From UBA4416 sp040389965 (lineage in GTDB: Bacteria; Bacteroidota; Bacteroidia; B-17B0; Aurantibacillaceae), in assembly GCA_040389965.1 (NCBI GenBank), contig JAZJZF010000018.1, positions 16,161 to 80,160 of the forward strand: 64,000 nucleotides of DNA, in the 5' to 3' direction. Within the stretch, counting starts at the first letter, position 1. The number at the start of each line of letters is the position of its first letter. The notes under the pieces were generated by a model that was not told the origin of the DNA, ran no database searches, and was given only the letters and a program-made list of their open reading frames with translations. Positions 1-9,087 of the stretch are shown here, piece after piece. Both the position numbers and the translations under genes were made by a program.

Positions 1-468
1 CTTCAAATGAAATTAGGGCGCTACAAACGTAAATTGCTCAATCAGCCTATGCCTTATAGCGAAAGCGCATTGACCGACAAATTAAAAGGAGATATGTTAC
101 ATACAAATCTCAAGGAACTTTTAAGGTACGCTGATAGGAATGCAATGGCACATTCGCGCGAAGTGCGTCTGCCTTTCTTAAGTCATCATTTGGTAGAATT
201 TGTATTTTCCTTACCTGACGAATTTAAATTGCATGAAGGCTGGACAAAATGGATTTTGAGAGAATCCATGAAAGAGGTTTTACCACCTTCCATAACATGG
301 CGGGTTGATAAAATTGGTTACGAGCCACCACAATCGTCTTGGCTTAAAAGCCCTGATTGGTTAAAGCAAATACAAAAAGGAAAAGAAATAGCCGATTCAT
401 TTGAGATCAAAAGAGACGATAAAAATGATTGGACGCATTTAATGATCAGTAAATTTTTTAATAATTAA
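1..468 (+). CDS. Asparagine synthase-like amidotransferase, C-terminal fragment (cut by window edge)
   Basis: The reading frame is open from the first base, so this is the 3' end of a longer gene; the ATG at 7 is internal. The visible 155 residues match the end of the ATP-dependent synthetase domain of AsnB-type proteins. The 'DRNAMAHSREVRLPFLSH' stretch and the following 'FSLPDEFK' and 'KIGYEPPQ' blocks align with the same region of the complete AsnB at 11899-13719, so the window holds two paralogues at either end of the glycan locus. In such loci AsnB-like proteins commonly amidate sugar carboxyls or other surface-glycan groups rather than free aspartate; that role is inference. It lies 9 bases upstream of a glycosyltransferase on the same strand. 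Confidence 0.85.
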   Translation, partial: LQMKLGRYKRKLLNQPMPYSESALTDKLKGDMLHTNLKELLRYADRNAMAHSREVRLPFLSHHLVEFVFSLPDEFKLHEGWTKWILRESMKEVLPPSITWRVDKIGYEPPQSSWLKSPDWLKQIQKGKEIADSFEIKRDDKNDWTHLMISKFFNN

Positions 469-477
469 AAGGTCTAA

Positions 478-1740
478 ATGCACTCTAAACTATTGCTGAT
501 CTCATTTTATTTTCCTCCTTTTAATATGGTTGCTTCAAGGCGTTGGGCAAAGCATTTAAAATATATGCAAAAGGATGGAGTTGATTTTCATGTGTTAACA
601 AGGCATTTTGAATATAAAAACTCTCCCTGGGATAAAGATATTGAATCGTTTGAAAACAAGATAATCCGGTTGAATTATGAGCCAAAGCATCCTTATTTTA
701 AGACACGGCTTCCGGCAAGTATGGTGCAAAAAATTCTTTGGAAGTTATCTTATTTAAAATGGAAATATATAAAAAAAAGAGAAAATACATTCATAGGAGA
801 CGATACGATTGGTTCGGAAAGTTTATTTCTTGAAAAGGCAATTGAAATAATTGCCGAAAAAAAGATTTCCAACGTCATTTTAACTGTAGGGCCGTTTAGA
901 TTTAGTGCCATTCTTCCTGAGTTAAAAAGCAGGTTTCCGGATGTGAAATTTAGTTTGGATTATAGGGATTACTGGCATGACAGCAAAGAGCATCTTCCTG
1001 AAGATTTTTTTGAAAATGAAATGCGTTTGCAGGATAAAGTGCTAAAAAGTGTTGATTATATTACGGTTGTAAATGAAGAGATGAAAGAACACTTTTTTAA
1101 AAAAGTGGGTTCAGACAAAAGCATTTTAGTCCTGCCACATTGTTTTGATCCGGAAGATCTGGATAAGTTTGAAAAAAAGAAGGAGCAAAAAACTATTAAC
1201 CCATCGCAGATTAAGTTTATTTATGGAGGCGCTCTTTATTCGGACATGGATAATTATATTAAACTTTACGTCCATTTTATTCAAGCGCTTTATGCTTCCG
1301 GAAAAATAACGCATACTTCTTTTTATGTTCCTTATAAAGCTTATGAAAAAGAATTTAGCGACGTAAAAGATAAAGTAGAATTTCTCGATTATGTACCCTC
1401 CGATAGTTTTTTTGAAATTCTTGAACAAAATGATTTTGTTTTATACTTCAGGCCGGATTGGAGCCCGAACGCTTTCTCATCCAAATTTTTTGAACTTGTA
1501 GCACTGAGAAAGCCTATTTTATATTTTGGCCCCAAGAGTGATGTGTCTGAATTTATTAAGGTAAATAACCTGGGACTTCATTTTGATGAAAGTAGCTTTA
1601 ATGATTCTATGAAAGATTTTATTGATCTACTGGAAAAAAAGAAACAAATAAATTTTCAATACAATATTGAGCCGCATACATTTTCTTATAATAACAAAAA
1701 GCTTTACGAGTTTTTACATATTAAAAACGTAGAGGCATAA
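478..1740 (+). CDS. Glycosyltransferase, GT4-like (GT-B fold)
   Basis: A 420-residue protein with a GT-B layout. The N-terminus has the 'LLISFYFPPFNMVASRRWAK' type opening seen in GT4-like enzymes. The C-terminal half carries a nucleotide-sugar-binding-like region ('SPNAFSSKFFELVALRKPIL') in which the glutamate of FFE and the following AL.KP match the usual donor-site loop. No signal peptide or membrane segment is obvious, so it is probably cytoplasmic or peripheral at the inner membrane. It sits between an AsnB-like gene and another glycosyltransferase with gaps of about 10 bases, which implies cotranscription. Donor and acceptor cannot be told. The gene looks more A/T-rich than the pse genes that follow, as is common for variable glycan genes (visual impression, not computed). 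Confidence 0.8.
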   Translation: MHSKLLLISFYFPPFNMVASRRWAKHLKYMQKDGVDFHVLTRHFEYKNSPWDKDIESFENKIIRLNYEPKHPYFKTRLPASMVQKILWKLSYLKWKYIKKRENTFIGDDTIGSESLFLEKAIEIIAEKKISNVILTVGPFRFSAILPELKSRFPDVKFSLDYRDYWHDSKEHLPEDFFENEMRLQDKVLKSVDYITVVNEEMKEHFFKKVGSDKSILVLPHCFDPEDLDKFEKKKEQKTINPSQIKFIYGGALYSDMDNYIKLYVHFIQALYASGKITHTSFYVPYKAYEKEFSDVKDKVEFLDYVPSDSFFEILEQNDFVLYFRPDWSPNAFSSKFFELVALRKPILYFGPKSDVSEFIKVNNLGLHFDESSFNDSMKDFIDLLEKKKQINFQYNIEPHTFSYNNKKLYEFLHIKNVEA

Positions 1741-1750
1741 GGCATTTTTT

Positions 1751-2965
1751 GTGAGTTCACTATCTTCTATATTTATTTTTACCGCAGGCTTTCCCTGTGA
1801 TTTTAAATCAGAACCGTTTTTATTAAGTGAATTGCCTTTTATTTCTAAAACGTTTTCGAGTGTTTATTTTATTCCCCAAAAGGGAAATTCTGTTGTTTAT
1901 GATTTACCGGATAATTGCAAGGTTATTTTTCCATCCATAGAACATCTGCCAATTTCATTGGGAATTTATTTTGTTGCCTTAAAATGCTTGCTGTCGGATC
2001 TGCCGGCGCTTATTAAAAAGAGAATTTTCTTAAAAACAGGCAGGTATAATTTTTCTTTAGTACTGAGTTCTTTTAATAAGGCTAAATATTATAATTCAAT
2101 TATAAAAAAAGCCGATCAAGGTAACTTAAAATACGTGTATTCCTACTGGAGCAATGATTTGGCAACAATATGTGCTCTTGTAAAAAAAAATGAACCATCT
2201 GTTATTGCGTTTAGTCGGGCACATGGTTTTGATGTTTTTGAAGAACAAACCCGGTTTGGGTTCATTCCGTTCAGGAAATTACAGCTTAATTATTTAGACA
2301 GAATGTTTTCTGTATCGGAAATGGGCCAGAAACATTTGCAGGAACTGAATAAAAATTTTTCGAATAAAATAAAACTTGCCTACCTCGGAACATCTGACCA
2401 TGGAATATCGGAATTTAAAAAAAATGAATTTGTAATCGTTTCATGCGCTTATTTAAGGAAGCTAAAGGGGGTAGAATCGATACCGGATGTTTTAATGAAG
2501 GTTAGGTCTGATGTTACCTGGATACATATTGGGGGGGGAGAGTTATTGGATGAAATCACTACAAAATGTAAAAGCCTTCCGTCAAATATTAAATATCAGC
2601 TTTTAGGAAACCTAAGCCCGGAAGAAATTACCGATTTTTACAAAAAAACAAATATTAGTCTTTTTTTAAGTTTAAGCGAACGCGAAGGATTACCTGTTAC
2701 GTTAATGGAAGCTATAAGCTTTGGAATACCAATTGCAGCAACTGATGTTGGTGGTTGTAAAGAGATCGCAAATGAAAATACAGGTTTTTTAATCTCTAAA
2801 AATTTCTCTGCCGATAGTTTGGCAAAAAAAATAGATGAATTTTTTATTTCGAGTCAAAATACGGAAGAGTTTAGAGCGAAGGTTAAAGATTTTTGGAAAC
2901 AAAATTTTAATGCAAATAAAAATTATAAAGATTTTTATGACCAAATTGTAGAGTTTAAAAATTGA
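1751..2965 (+). CDS. Glycosyltransferase family 4 protein
   Basis: A 404-residue GT-B protein with a clear GT4 C-terminal domain: a 'GGGELLDEI' donor loop, 'FLSLSEREGLPVTLMEA', then 'GIPIAATDVGGCKEI', the classic E-x7-E and GG region. It has a GTG start, 10 bases after the preceding stop. A run of eight G at 2530-2537 lies inside the gene, but the frame stays intact across it. It should add one sugar to a lipid-linked surface glycan on the cytoplasmic side; specificity is unknown. Its stop overlaps the start of the next gene by four bases (TTGA), which suggests translational coupling. Confidence 0.85.
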   Translation: MSSLSSIFIFTAGFPCDFKSEPFLLSELPFISKTFSSVYFIPQKGNSVVYDLPDNCKVIFPSIEHLPISLGIYFVALKCLLSDLPALIKKRIFLKTGRYNFSLVLSSFNKAKYYNSIIKKADQGNLKYVYSYWSNDLATICALVKKNEPSVIAFSRAHGFDVFEEQTRFGFIPFRKLQLNYLDRMFSVSEMGQKHLQELNKNFSNKIKLAYLGTSDHGISEFKKNEFVIVSCAYLRKLKGVESIPDVLMKVRSDVTWIHIGGGELLDEITTKCKSLPSNIKYQLLGNLSPEEITDFYKKTNISLFLSLSEREGLPVTLMEAISFGIPIAATDVGGCKEIANENTGFLISKNFSADSLAKKIDEFFISSQNTEEFRAKVKDFWKQNFNANKNYKDFYDQIVEFKN

Positions 2966-3609
2966 GCAAAAAGAAAATATTGATTATTTCAGATTCACTT
3001 GGCTTACCAAGAGAGAGTGGAGAAGATCTTGTTCCATTTGAGAGCACCTGGGTAAATTTATTAAAAAAAAATTACGATACACACCAGGTTTCTATGGGCG
3101 GTGCAACAATTTATCAATTGTATGAACAGATTAAGTATAACGCGTTATTTAATCCGGATATAGTTATTGTACAATGTGGTATTGTTGATTGTGCGCCGAG
3201 AGCCTTTAAAATAGGCGAGAGACAGCTATTGGAAAGTATGCCATTAATAAAAATAGTTTTTAAAAAAATATCTGAAAAGTATGGTAGAAATATTCGTAAC
3301 AGTAGAAATGTAAACTATACAAAACCAGGAATATTCAAATACTACATAAATAAAATAAAAGATAGTTTTAAAGATGTGCCCGTTTACTTTATTGGTATTG
3401 TACCTGCTGTAGATGGCTACGAAAAACGAATGAAAAACATCACTAAAAATATAGCGCTTTATAATAATATCTTAAAGACAGAGGCCAATGATAAATTTAT
3501 TGATACAGATAGTATCAAGAATGATGGTTTGCTTTCAGATTTTCATCATTTGAATGTTAAAGGTAATAAAATGCTATATGAAAAAATAATGCAACAACTT
3601 TCGATATAA
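2962..3609 (+). CDS. SGNH/GDSL hydrolase family protein
   Basis: A 215-residue protein with the SGNH blocks. 'IISDSLGLP' supplies the GDS-like nucleophile serine, 'SMGGATIYQ' the glycine block, 'VIVQCGIVD' replaces the usual asparagine block (GxxD in place of GxND), and 'DFHHLNVKGNKML' supplies the D-x-x-H dyad near the C-terminus. No signal peptide is visible, so it may act in the cytoplasm. In surface-glycan loci such proteins usually add or remove O-acyl groups. The start is TTG overlapping the previous stop; no better start lies nearby. The exact substrate is not known. Confidence 0.75.
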   Translation: MSKKKILIISDSLGLPRESGEDLVPFESTWVNLLKKNYDTHQVSMGGATIYQLYEQIKYNALFNPDIVIVQCGIVDCAPRAFKIGERQLLESMPLIKIVFKKISEKYGRNIRNSRNVNYTKPGIFKYYINKIKDSFKDVPVYFIGIVPAVDGYEKRMKNITKNIALYNNILKTEANDKFIDTDSIKNDGLLSDFHHLNVKGNKMLYEKIMQQLSI

Positions 3610-3632
3610 TTCAACCAAATTAACTTAAACAT

Positions 3633-4649
3633 ATGTTAGATTTAAATGGAAAATCAGTTTTAATAACAGGCGGCACAGGCTCACTTGGTAAACAACTTAC
3701 TAAAACTATTTTGCAAAAATGGCCTGATGTAAAACGCCTGGTAATATTATCACGCGACGAACAAAAGCAGTTCCAGATGAATCAGGAATTTCCTGATTCC
3801 AAATATAAAGCCATGCGCTACTTTATCGGGGATATTAGAGATTATGACCGGTTGATCAGGGCTTTTGAAGGCATTGAATATGTTATTCATGCAGCGGCTA
3901 TGAAGCATGTACATATTGCTGAATACAATCCTATGGAATGTGTGAAAACCAATGTGCTTGGCGCTGAAAATGTTATTAACGCTGCTATGGCTACCGGTGT
4001 ACAAAATGTAGTGGCCTTATCTACAGATAAAGCAGCGGCGCCAATTAATTTGTATGGTGCTACAAAATTGTGCTCCGACAAGTTATTTGTTGCAGCTAAT
4101 AATATCAAAGGACATCGAAATATTAAGTTTTCGGTGGTACGTTACGGTAATGTGATGGGCTCGAATGGTTCGGTAATCCCTTTCTTCTTAAGTAAACGTA
4201 AAGAAGGTGTATTGCCAATCACGGATCCTAATATGACCCGATTTAATATTTCGCTGCAGGAAGGCGCAGACATGGTTTTGCATGCGATGGAAACGGCCTG
4301 GGGAGGAGAAATTTTTGTTCCTAAAATTCCTTCCTATAAAATTACAGATGTTGCAAAAGCGATAGGCCCTGATTGTGAACATAAAATAATAGGCATACGC
4401 CCGGGTGAAAAAGTGCATGAAGAAATGATCACGTCGTCTGATTCATTTTCAACTTATGACCTTGGCAAATATTATGCAATCCTTCCGCAGGTAACCAACT
4501 GGAACATGGAAGAATATAAAAAGAGTTTTAATGCCAAACCTGTGGAAATTGGTTTCCAGTATAATTCGGGAGAAAATACCGAATGGGTAAATGCAGAACA
4601 ACTTCGGGAATTAATTAAACTACACGTTGATCCTGATTTTTCAGTCTGA
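3633..4649 (+). CDS. pseB: UDP-N-acetylglucosamine 4,6-dehydratase (inverting), PseB
   Basis: The first step of pseudaminic acid synthesis: UDP-GlcNAc is dehydrated and C5-epimerised to the 4-keto-6-deoxy-L-arabino sugar. The 338-residue protein is a short-chain dehydrogenase/reductase. It has an NAD(P)-binding 'TGGTGSLGKQL' near the N-terminus, 'STDKAAAPINLYGATK' carrying Tyr141 and Lys145 of the YxxxK pair, and a C-terminal 'IRPGEKVHEEMI' block typical of PseB/FlaA1. Length and motifs fit the family fully. It is followed after 33 bases by pseC and the rest of the pathway in biosynthetic order, which strongly supports pseudaminic rather than legionaminic acid. Confidence 0.95.
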   Translation: MLDLNGKSVLITGGTGSLGKQLTKTILQKWPDVKRLVILSRDEQKQFQMNQEFPDSKYKAMRYFIGDIRDYDRLIRAFEGIEYVIHAAAMKHVHIAEYNPMECVKTNVLGAENVINAAMATGVQNVVALSTDKAAAPINLYGATKLCSDKLFVAANNIKGHRNIKFSVVRYGNVMGSNGSVIPFFLSKRKEGVLPITDPNMTRFNISLQEGADMVLHAMETAWGGEIFVPKIPSYKITDVAKAIGPDCEHKIIGIRPGEKVHEEMITSSDSFSTYDLGKYYAILPQVTNWNMEEYKKSFNAKPVEIGFQYNSGENTEWVNAEQLRELIKLHVDPDFSV

Positions 4650-4682
4650 CAAGAAATAAATATATATTAAAATAAAGTAGAA

Positions 4683-5840
4683 ATGAAACCGATCCCTTAC
4701 GGAAGACAACATATTACTCAGCAGGATATTGATGCTGTCGTAGAAACACTTCAATCTGATTTTTTAACCCAAGGACCCAAAATTGCTGAATTTGAAAGTG
4801 ATTTCGCAAAATATATCGGAGCTCAATATGCGGTAGCCGTTAGTAATGGAACAGCGGCCTTGCATTTATGCGCTATGGCATTAAATGTTACAGAAGGCGT
4901 AAATGTTATTACTACGCCAATTACTTTTGCAGCTTCGGCAAATTGTGTAAGGTATTGCGGAGGTAATATATTCTTTTGTGATATTGATCCTGAAACATTT
5001 TTAATAGATACTCAAAAACTAAAACAGCTGATTGAATCTAAACCCAAAGGTTTTTTTAGCGGCATTATTCCCGTAGATTTTGCAGGTTTACCGGTTAATC
5101 TGGAAGGAATAAAACATATTGCGGATGAACACAATTTATGGATTATTGAAGACGCCTGCCATGCACCCGGAGGTTTTTTTATAGATAGTAAAGGAGCTAA
5201 ACAGCATTGTGGAAATTCAAATTTTGCAGATCTGGCAATTTTTTCGTTTCATCCCGTAAAGCATATTGCAACAGGAGAAGGAGGAATGATTACAACTAAT
5301 AGTAAAGTTCTTTATGATAAATTATGTCTCTACAGAACCCATGGCATTACCAAGAATCCCGATCTTATGACACAAAACGATGGAGGTTGGTATTACCAGA
5401 TGATGGAGCTGGGATATAATTATAGAATGCCTGATATGTTATGCGCTTTAGGAATTACCCAATTGAAACGTGCAGATGAAGGAATAGCACGAAGAAGAGA
5501 AATAGCAAAAAAATATAATACTGCTTTTGCAAATGAGATCAATATTAAGATTCAAAACCCTGAAATTCAGGAAGGGCACGCGTTTCACTTATATATTATT
5601 AGAGCAAAAAACCGTTTAGACCTATATAATCATTTAAAAGCAAATCATATTTACGCCCAGGTGCACTATATTCCTGTACATACGATGCCTTATTATAAAG
5701 GCCTTGGATTTAAGAATGGAGATTTTCCTTTATCGGAAGCGTATTACGAAGAATGCCTCAGCTTACCGATGTATCCAACTTTAACCAACGAAGAACAAAA
5801 CTTTGTGATAGAGACCGTAAAAAACTTTTACCAAAATTAA
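4683..5840 (+). CDS. pseC: UDP-4-amino-4,6-dideoxy-N-acetyl-beta-L-altrosamine transaminase, PseC
   Basis: A PLP-dependent aminotransferase of the DegT/DnrJ/EryC1/StrS family, 385 residues. It converts the PseB product to the 4-amino sugar using glutamate. The N-terminal 'IPYGRQHITQQDIDAV' and 'SNGTAALHL' are PseC-like. The PLP-binding lysine is Lys193 in 'FSFHPVKHIATGEGGM', and 'IIEDACHAPGG' carries the cofactor-contact aspartate. It lies directly after pseB. A second, more distant family member (13756-14904) is WecE-like, so this one is the pathway enzyme. Confidence 0.95.
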   Translation: MKPIPYGRQHITQQDIDAVVETLQSDFLTQGPKIAEFESDFAKYIGAQYAVAVSNGTAALHLCAMALNVTEGVNVITTPITFAASANCVRYCGGNIFFCDIDPETFLIDTQKLKQLIESKPKGFFSGIIPVDFAGLPVNLEGIKHIADEHNLWIIEDACHAPGGFFIDSKGAKQHCGNSNFADLAIFSFHPVKHIATGEGGMITTNSKVLYDKLCLYRTHGITKNPDLMTQNDGGWYYQMMELGYNYRMPDMLCALGITQLKRADEGIARRREIAKKYNTAFANEINIKIQNPEIQEGHAFHLYIIRAKNRLDLYNHLKANHIYAQVHYIPVHTMPYYKGLGFKNGDFPLSEAYYEECLSLPMYPTLTNEEQNFVIETVKNFYQN

Positions 5841-5850
5841 AACAGATAAT

Positions 5851-7646
5851 ATGCTAGCAGATAAACCTTATATTATTATTGAAATAGCCAACACCCATGC
5901 CGGCGATATCAATTATTTGAATGCACTAATAGACGATTTTTCTATATACAATGAAAATATCGGTATAAAATTTCAACCTTTTAAATACGACGAAATTGCA
6001 TTAGAGGATTTTGAGTGGTATCCGGTTTATCAAACCCTGTTTTTGATGAGTCGCAATGGAAATCAATTATAGCGCATGCCGGAAAAACAAAAGATATCTG
6101 GATCGATGTATTTGATAATTATTCTGTGAAAATAATCCAGGAAAACCTTTCTTCCATAACGGGACTTAAATTCCAGGTATCAACATTGGATAATGTAGTA
6201 TTATTCAATAATCTTAAAAAAATTGATCTTAGTGAAAAACGCGTTATTGTAAACGTAGCGTCTCTGGATCTGGAGCTTATCAAATACCATTTGGCAGCAG
6301 TTCAGGAGGCATTGAACCCAAAAGAAATTATTGTTCAAATTGGTTTCCAGGATTACCCTACACAATTCATGAGCTCTGGCTTAAGTAAAATAGATACTGT
6401 AAAAAGCAATTTTAATAACCGGATTTGTTTCGCAGATCATGTGGAAGGAGTTGATGAAGATGCTATCGATTTACCTTTTGCCGCCTATTTGAAAGGTTGT
6501 GAGTTAATTGAAAAACACGTTATGCGTGGCGGAGAAAAAGCAAAATACGATCATTATTCAAGTGTAACTCCTGATGTTTTTGAGAAACTATATGCTAAAT
6601 TAAATAAATACAATGAGGCATTGCGCCAGCCTTTTGTAAATGAAAGGGAAATCAACTACCTGGAGAAATCACTTTTTAAACCTTGTACTAAAAAAGAATT
6701 AAAGGCCGGTCAATTAATATCCTATCTGGAAGACCTTGAATATAAACGTTCTAATGGCGAAGGGCTTCATCTGCCGGCAATAAAAAAAATGCAGTCAGAA
6801 AGATATATTCTGAAAAATGCCAAACAACCAAAACAAATGCTTCAGGCAGAAGATTTTAAAAAGGCAAAAATTGCCACTATTATCGCATGCCGTTTAAAAT
6901 CGAGCCGTTTGCCTAAAAAAGCAATAGAAAAAATTGGTAATATATCTTCAGTAGAATATTGTATTAAGAATGCCTTGCAGTTTAAACATGTTGATCATAC
7001 TATACTTGCAACTTCTACATTACCTGATGACGCCGAATTAAAAAACTATACATATGATCCCCGGGTAATATTTCATACGGGGCATCCGGAAGATGTTATC
7101 AAACGTTATCTGGATGTAATTGATAAGATGGATATTGATGTCATTATACGGGTAACGGCAGATATGCCGTATATTTCCGATGATATATTACAGATCCTTT
7201 TAAAATCTCATTTTGAAACGGGAGCGGATTATACAAGAGCAAAAGATGCTGCGGTGGGTCAAAACCTTGAAATTATAAATGCTCAGGCATTACGTTATGT
7301 AAAATCATTTTTCCCTGAAGCAAATTACAGCGAGTATATGACCTGGTACTTTATAAATAATTCCGAGAGATTTAAAATAAACGAAGTTGATTTACCAAAA
7401 GAGATGATTCGTTCGTATCGGTTAACGCTTGATTATCCTGAAGATCTGGAAATGTTTAATAGGATAGAAGATTATTTCAAAGGATCAAATAAACAGGTTA
7501 CACTTCATAATTTGTTTGAATACCTTGATGCTCATCCGGAAGTAGCATCTATAAACGGACATCTCACGCTTAAATATAAAACGGATCAAACATTGATCGA
7601 TACTTTAAATAAAGCTACAAAAATCCCGGCTAATGCATCTGCCTGA
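5851..7646 (+). CDS. NeuB-like synthase fused to SpsF/PseF-type cytidylyltransferase (frameshifted in this sequence)
   Basis: Two overlapping frames make one gene. Frame 1 (5851-6072) encodes the start of a NeuB-like TIM barrel ('IIIEIANTHAGD'). Frame 3 continues it from 'FDESQWKS' to 7646. The join falls in a run of five T at 6040-6044; six T would give ...YQTLFFDESQ... and an intact protein of about 598 residues. The first part (about 1-310) is a diverged NeuB barrel with 'FADHVEG', 'IEKHVMRGG' and a SAF-like tail. The second (about 345-590) is a nucleotidyltransferase with 'IIACRLKSSRLPKKAI' and 'RVTADMPYIS', as in SpsF. It is the only candidate for the CMP-transfer (PseF) step in the locus. 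The damage may be a real mutation or a base-calling error. Its end overlaps the next gene by 14 bases. Confidence 0.8.
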
Positions 7647-9087
7647 AATAGCTATAAGGGCTGATGGTAACGCTACCATTGGCTTAGGCCATATTCATAG
7701 AGCAATTGCTCTTTCCGGTTATTTAAAAGATTTTTTCCACATTAGTTTTTATTCTTTTGGAGCAGATAACCTGGTATCTGAACTTATCAGGTCGAATGGT
7801 TATGTGCTGCATACTCTTGATAAGCCCGATTTCGAAAGCCCCGCGTTATTTGCAGAATTAATTTCAAAAAATGCCCTGGTAGTGTTGGATGGGTATAATT
7901 TTAAAACAGCATATCAGGAAAAAATAAAAGCCAATGGCAACAAAGTAATAGCAATTGATGACTTGAATGAATGGGAAAATGTGGCAGATGTAGTTATTAA
8001 TCATGGATTCTCCGGTAATAAAAAACACTATAAGATTGCGGCGGAAACACAATTTTATGGAGGTTTAAAATATGCTCTTATTAAACAGCAAATTCTTAAT
8101 AAGACAATAATTCCACCGGTAAAATCAGTAGACAAAATTTTAGTTTGCATAGGAGGAACAGATCCGGCTAACCATTCAACGAGGATAGTAAAGGAATTAC
8201 TTGTAAACACTACTAAAGAAATTACACTATTAACATACCCTCTGAATCCTGAATTTGAATTTTTAAATCAATTGGTAAAGGATAATTCTACCAGATTAAA
8301 GCTCTTATATTCCTTGAATACCAATGAAATTATTGAACTTATTTCTGAAATGGATATCGCCATTTTACAACCAAGTAATATTGCTTTAGAAGCCGCAGCG
8401 TTAGGAGTTTATATCATATTATTACAAACTGCCGACAATCAAAAATACATTCTCGATACTCTTATAAATAGCCAATGTGCAGTTGCCATTAAAGCAGAAC
8501 TGGCAAACCAGGTTAATTCTATAACGCCGGAACAGGTAAATAATCAGACAAAATTGCAGCTGGGTTTATTGGATAAAAAATCGCCGGCAAGAATCCTTGA
8601 AATAGCAAATACTTTATTTGTGGATTTTAGACCTGTAGATCAAAATGACGGGAAATTAATATATGACTGGAACAACGATAAAGTAACCCGTCAGAACTCT
8701 TATAATCAATCTGCCATTAAGTATGACGATCATTTAAAATGGTTTCATGGCAAAATAAAAGATAATACAGTGTGCTTTTTGCTTTTTAGCTTTAATACTG
8801 TACCTGCAGGTTGTGTAAGAATTGAATGCAGGGAAAAAGAAAATATAGTCGGAATAACAATTGCGCCGGAGATGAGGAGAAAAAAACTCGCCGGAATAAT
8901 GTTGAAGCAATCGGCGGATTATTTTTTTAAAACATACTTTAAAACTGAAATTACGGCGTATATTAAAAAAGATAACATTCCGTCTTTAAAAAGTTTTGAG
9001 AACGCCGGGTATGTGATTCAGGATTTGGAAATATATAATGGCGAAGAAAGTTATAAATTAATTAAAAAGGCACATGCAAATGTTTAA
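7633..9087 (+). CDS. pseG: PseG-PseH fusion: UDP-sugar hydrolase plus N-acetyltransferase
   Basis: A 484-residue two-domain protein. Residues about 1-325 match PseG, which removes UDP from the 2,4-diacetamido sugar: 'RADGNATIGLGHIHRA' at the N-terminus, 'IDDLNEW', and 'CIGGTDPANHS' as the GT-B-like UDP-binding loop. Residues about 333-484 are a GNAT acetyltransferase ('FRPVDQND', 'GITIAPEMRRKKLAG', 'NIPSLKSFENAGY') that fits PseH, which acetylates the 4-amino group. Fusing the two puts consecutive pathway steps on one chain, although acetylation precedes hydrolysis. It overlaps the upstream fusion gene by 14 bases and pseI by 14 bases, which suggests coupled translation. Confidence 0.9.
   Translation: MHLPEIAIRADGNATIGLGHIHRAIALSGYLKDFFHISFYSFGADNLVSELIRSNGYVLHTLDKPDFESPALFAELISKNALVVLDGYNFKTAYQEKIKANGNKVIAIDDLNEWENVADVVINHGFSGNKKHYKIAAETQFYGGLKYALIKQQILNKTIIPPVKSVDKILVCIGGTDPANHSTRIVKELLVNTTKEITLLTYPLNPEFEFLNQLVKDNSTRLKLLYSLNTNEIIELISEMDIAILQPSNIALEAAALGVYIILLQTADNQKYILDTLINSQCAVAIKAELANQVNSITPEQVNNQTKLQLGLLDKKSPARILEIANTLFVDFRPVDQNDGKLIYDWNNDKVTRQNSYNQSAIKYDDHLKWFHGKIKDNTVCFLLFSFNTVPAGCVRIECREKENIVGITIAPEMRRKKLAGIMLKQSADYFFKTYFKTEITAYIKKDNIPSLKSFENAGYVIQDLEIYNGEESYKLIKKAHANV

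Noticed and set aside
2530..2537. Frameshift in the run of eight G
   Set aside because: The reading frame continues through a normal GT4 donor loop on both sides, so the run is correct as given.
6037..6047. Programmed -1 ribosomal frameshift
   Set aside because: The site reads CTG TTT TTG, which does not fit the X-XXY-YYZ slippery rule, and no obvious downstream structure was noticed. A deleted T is simpler.
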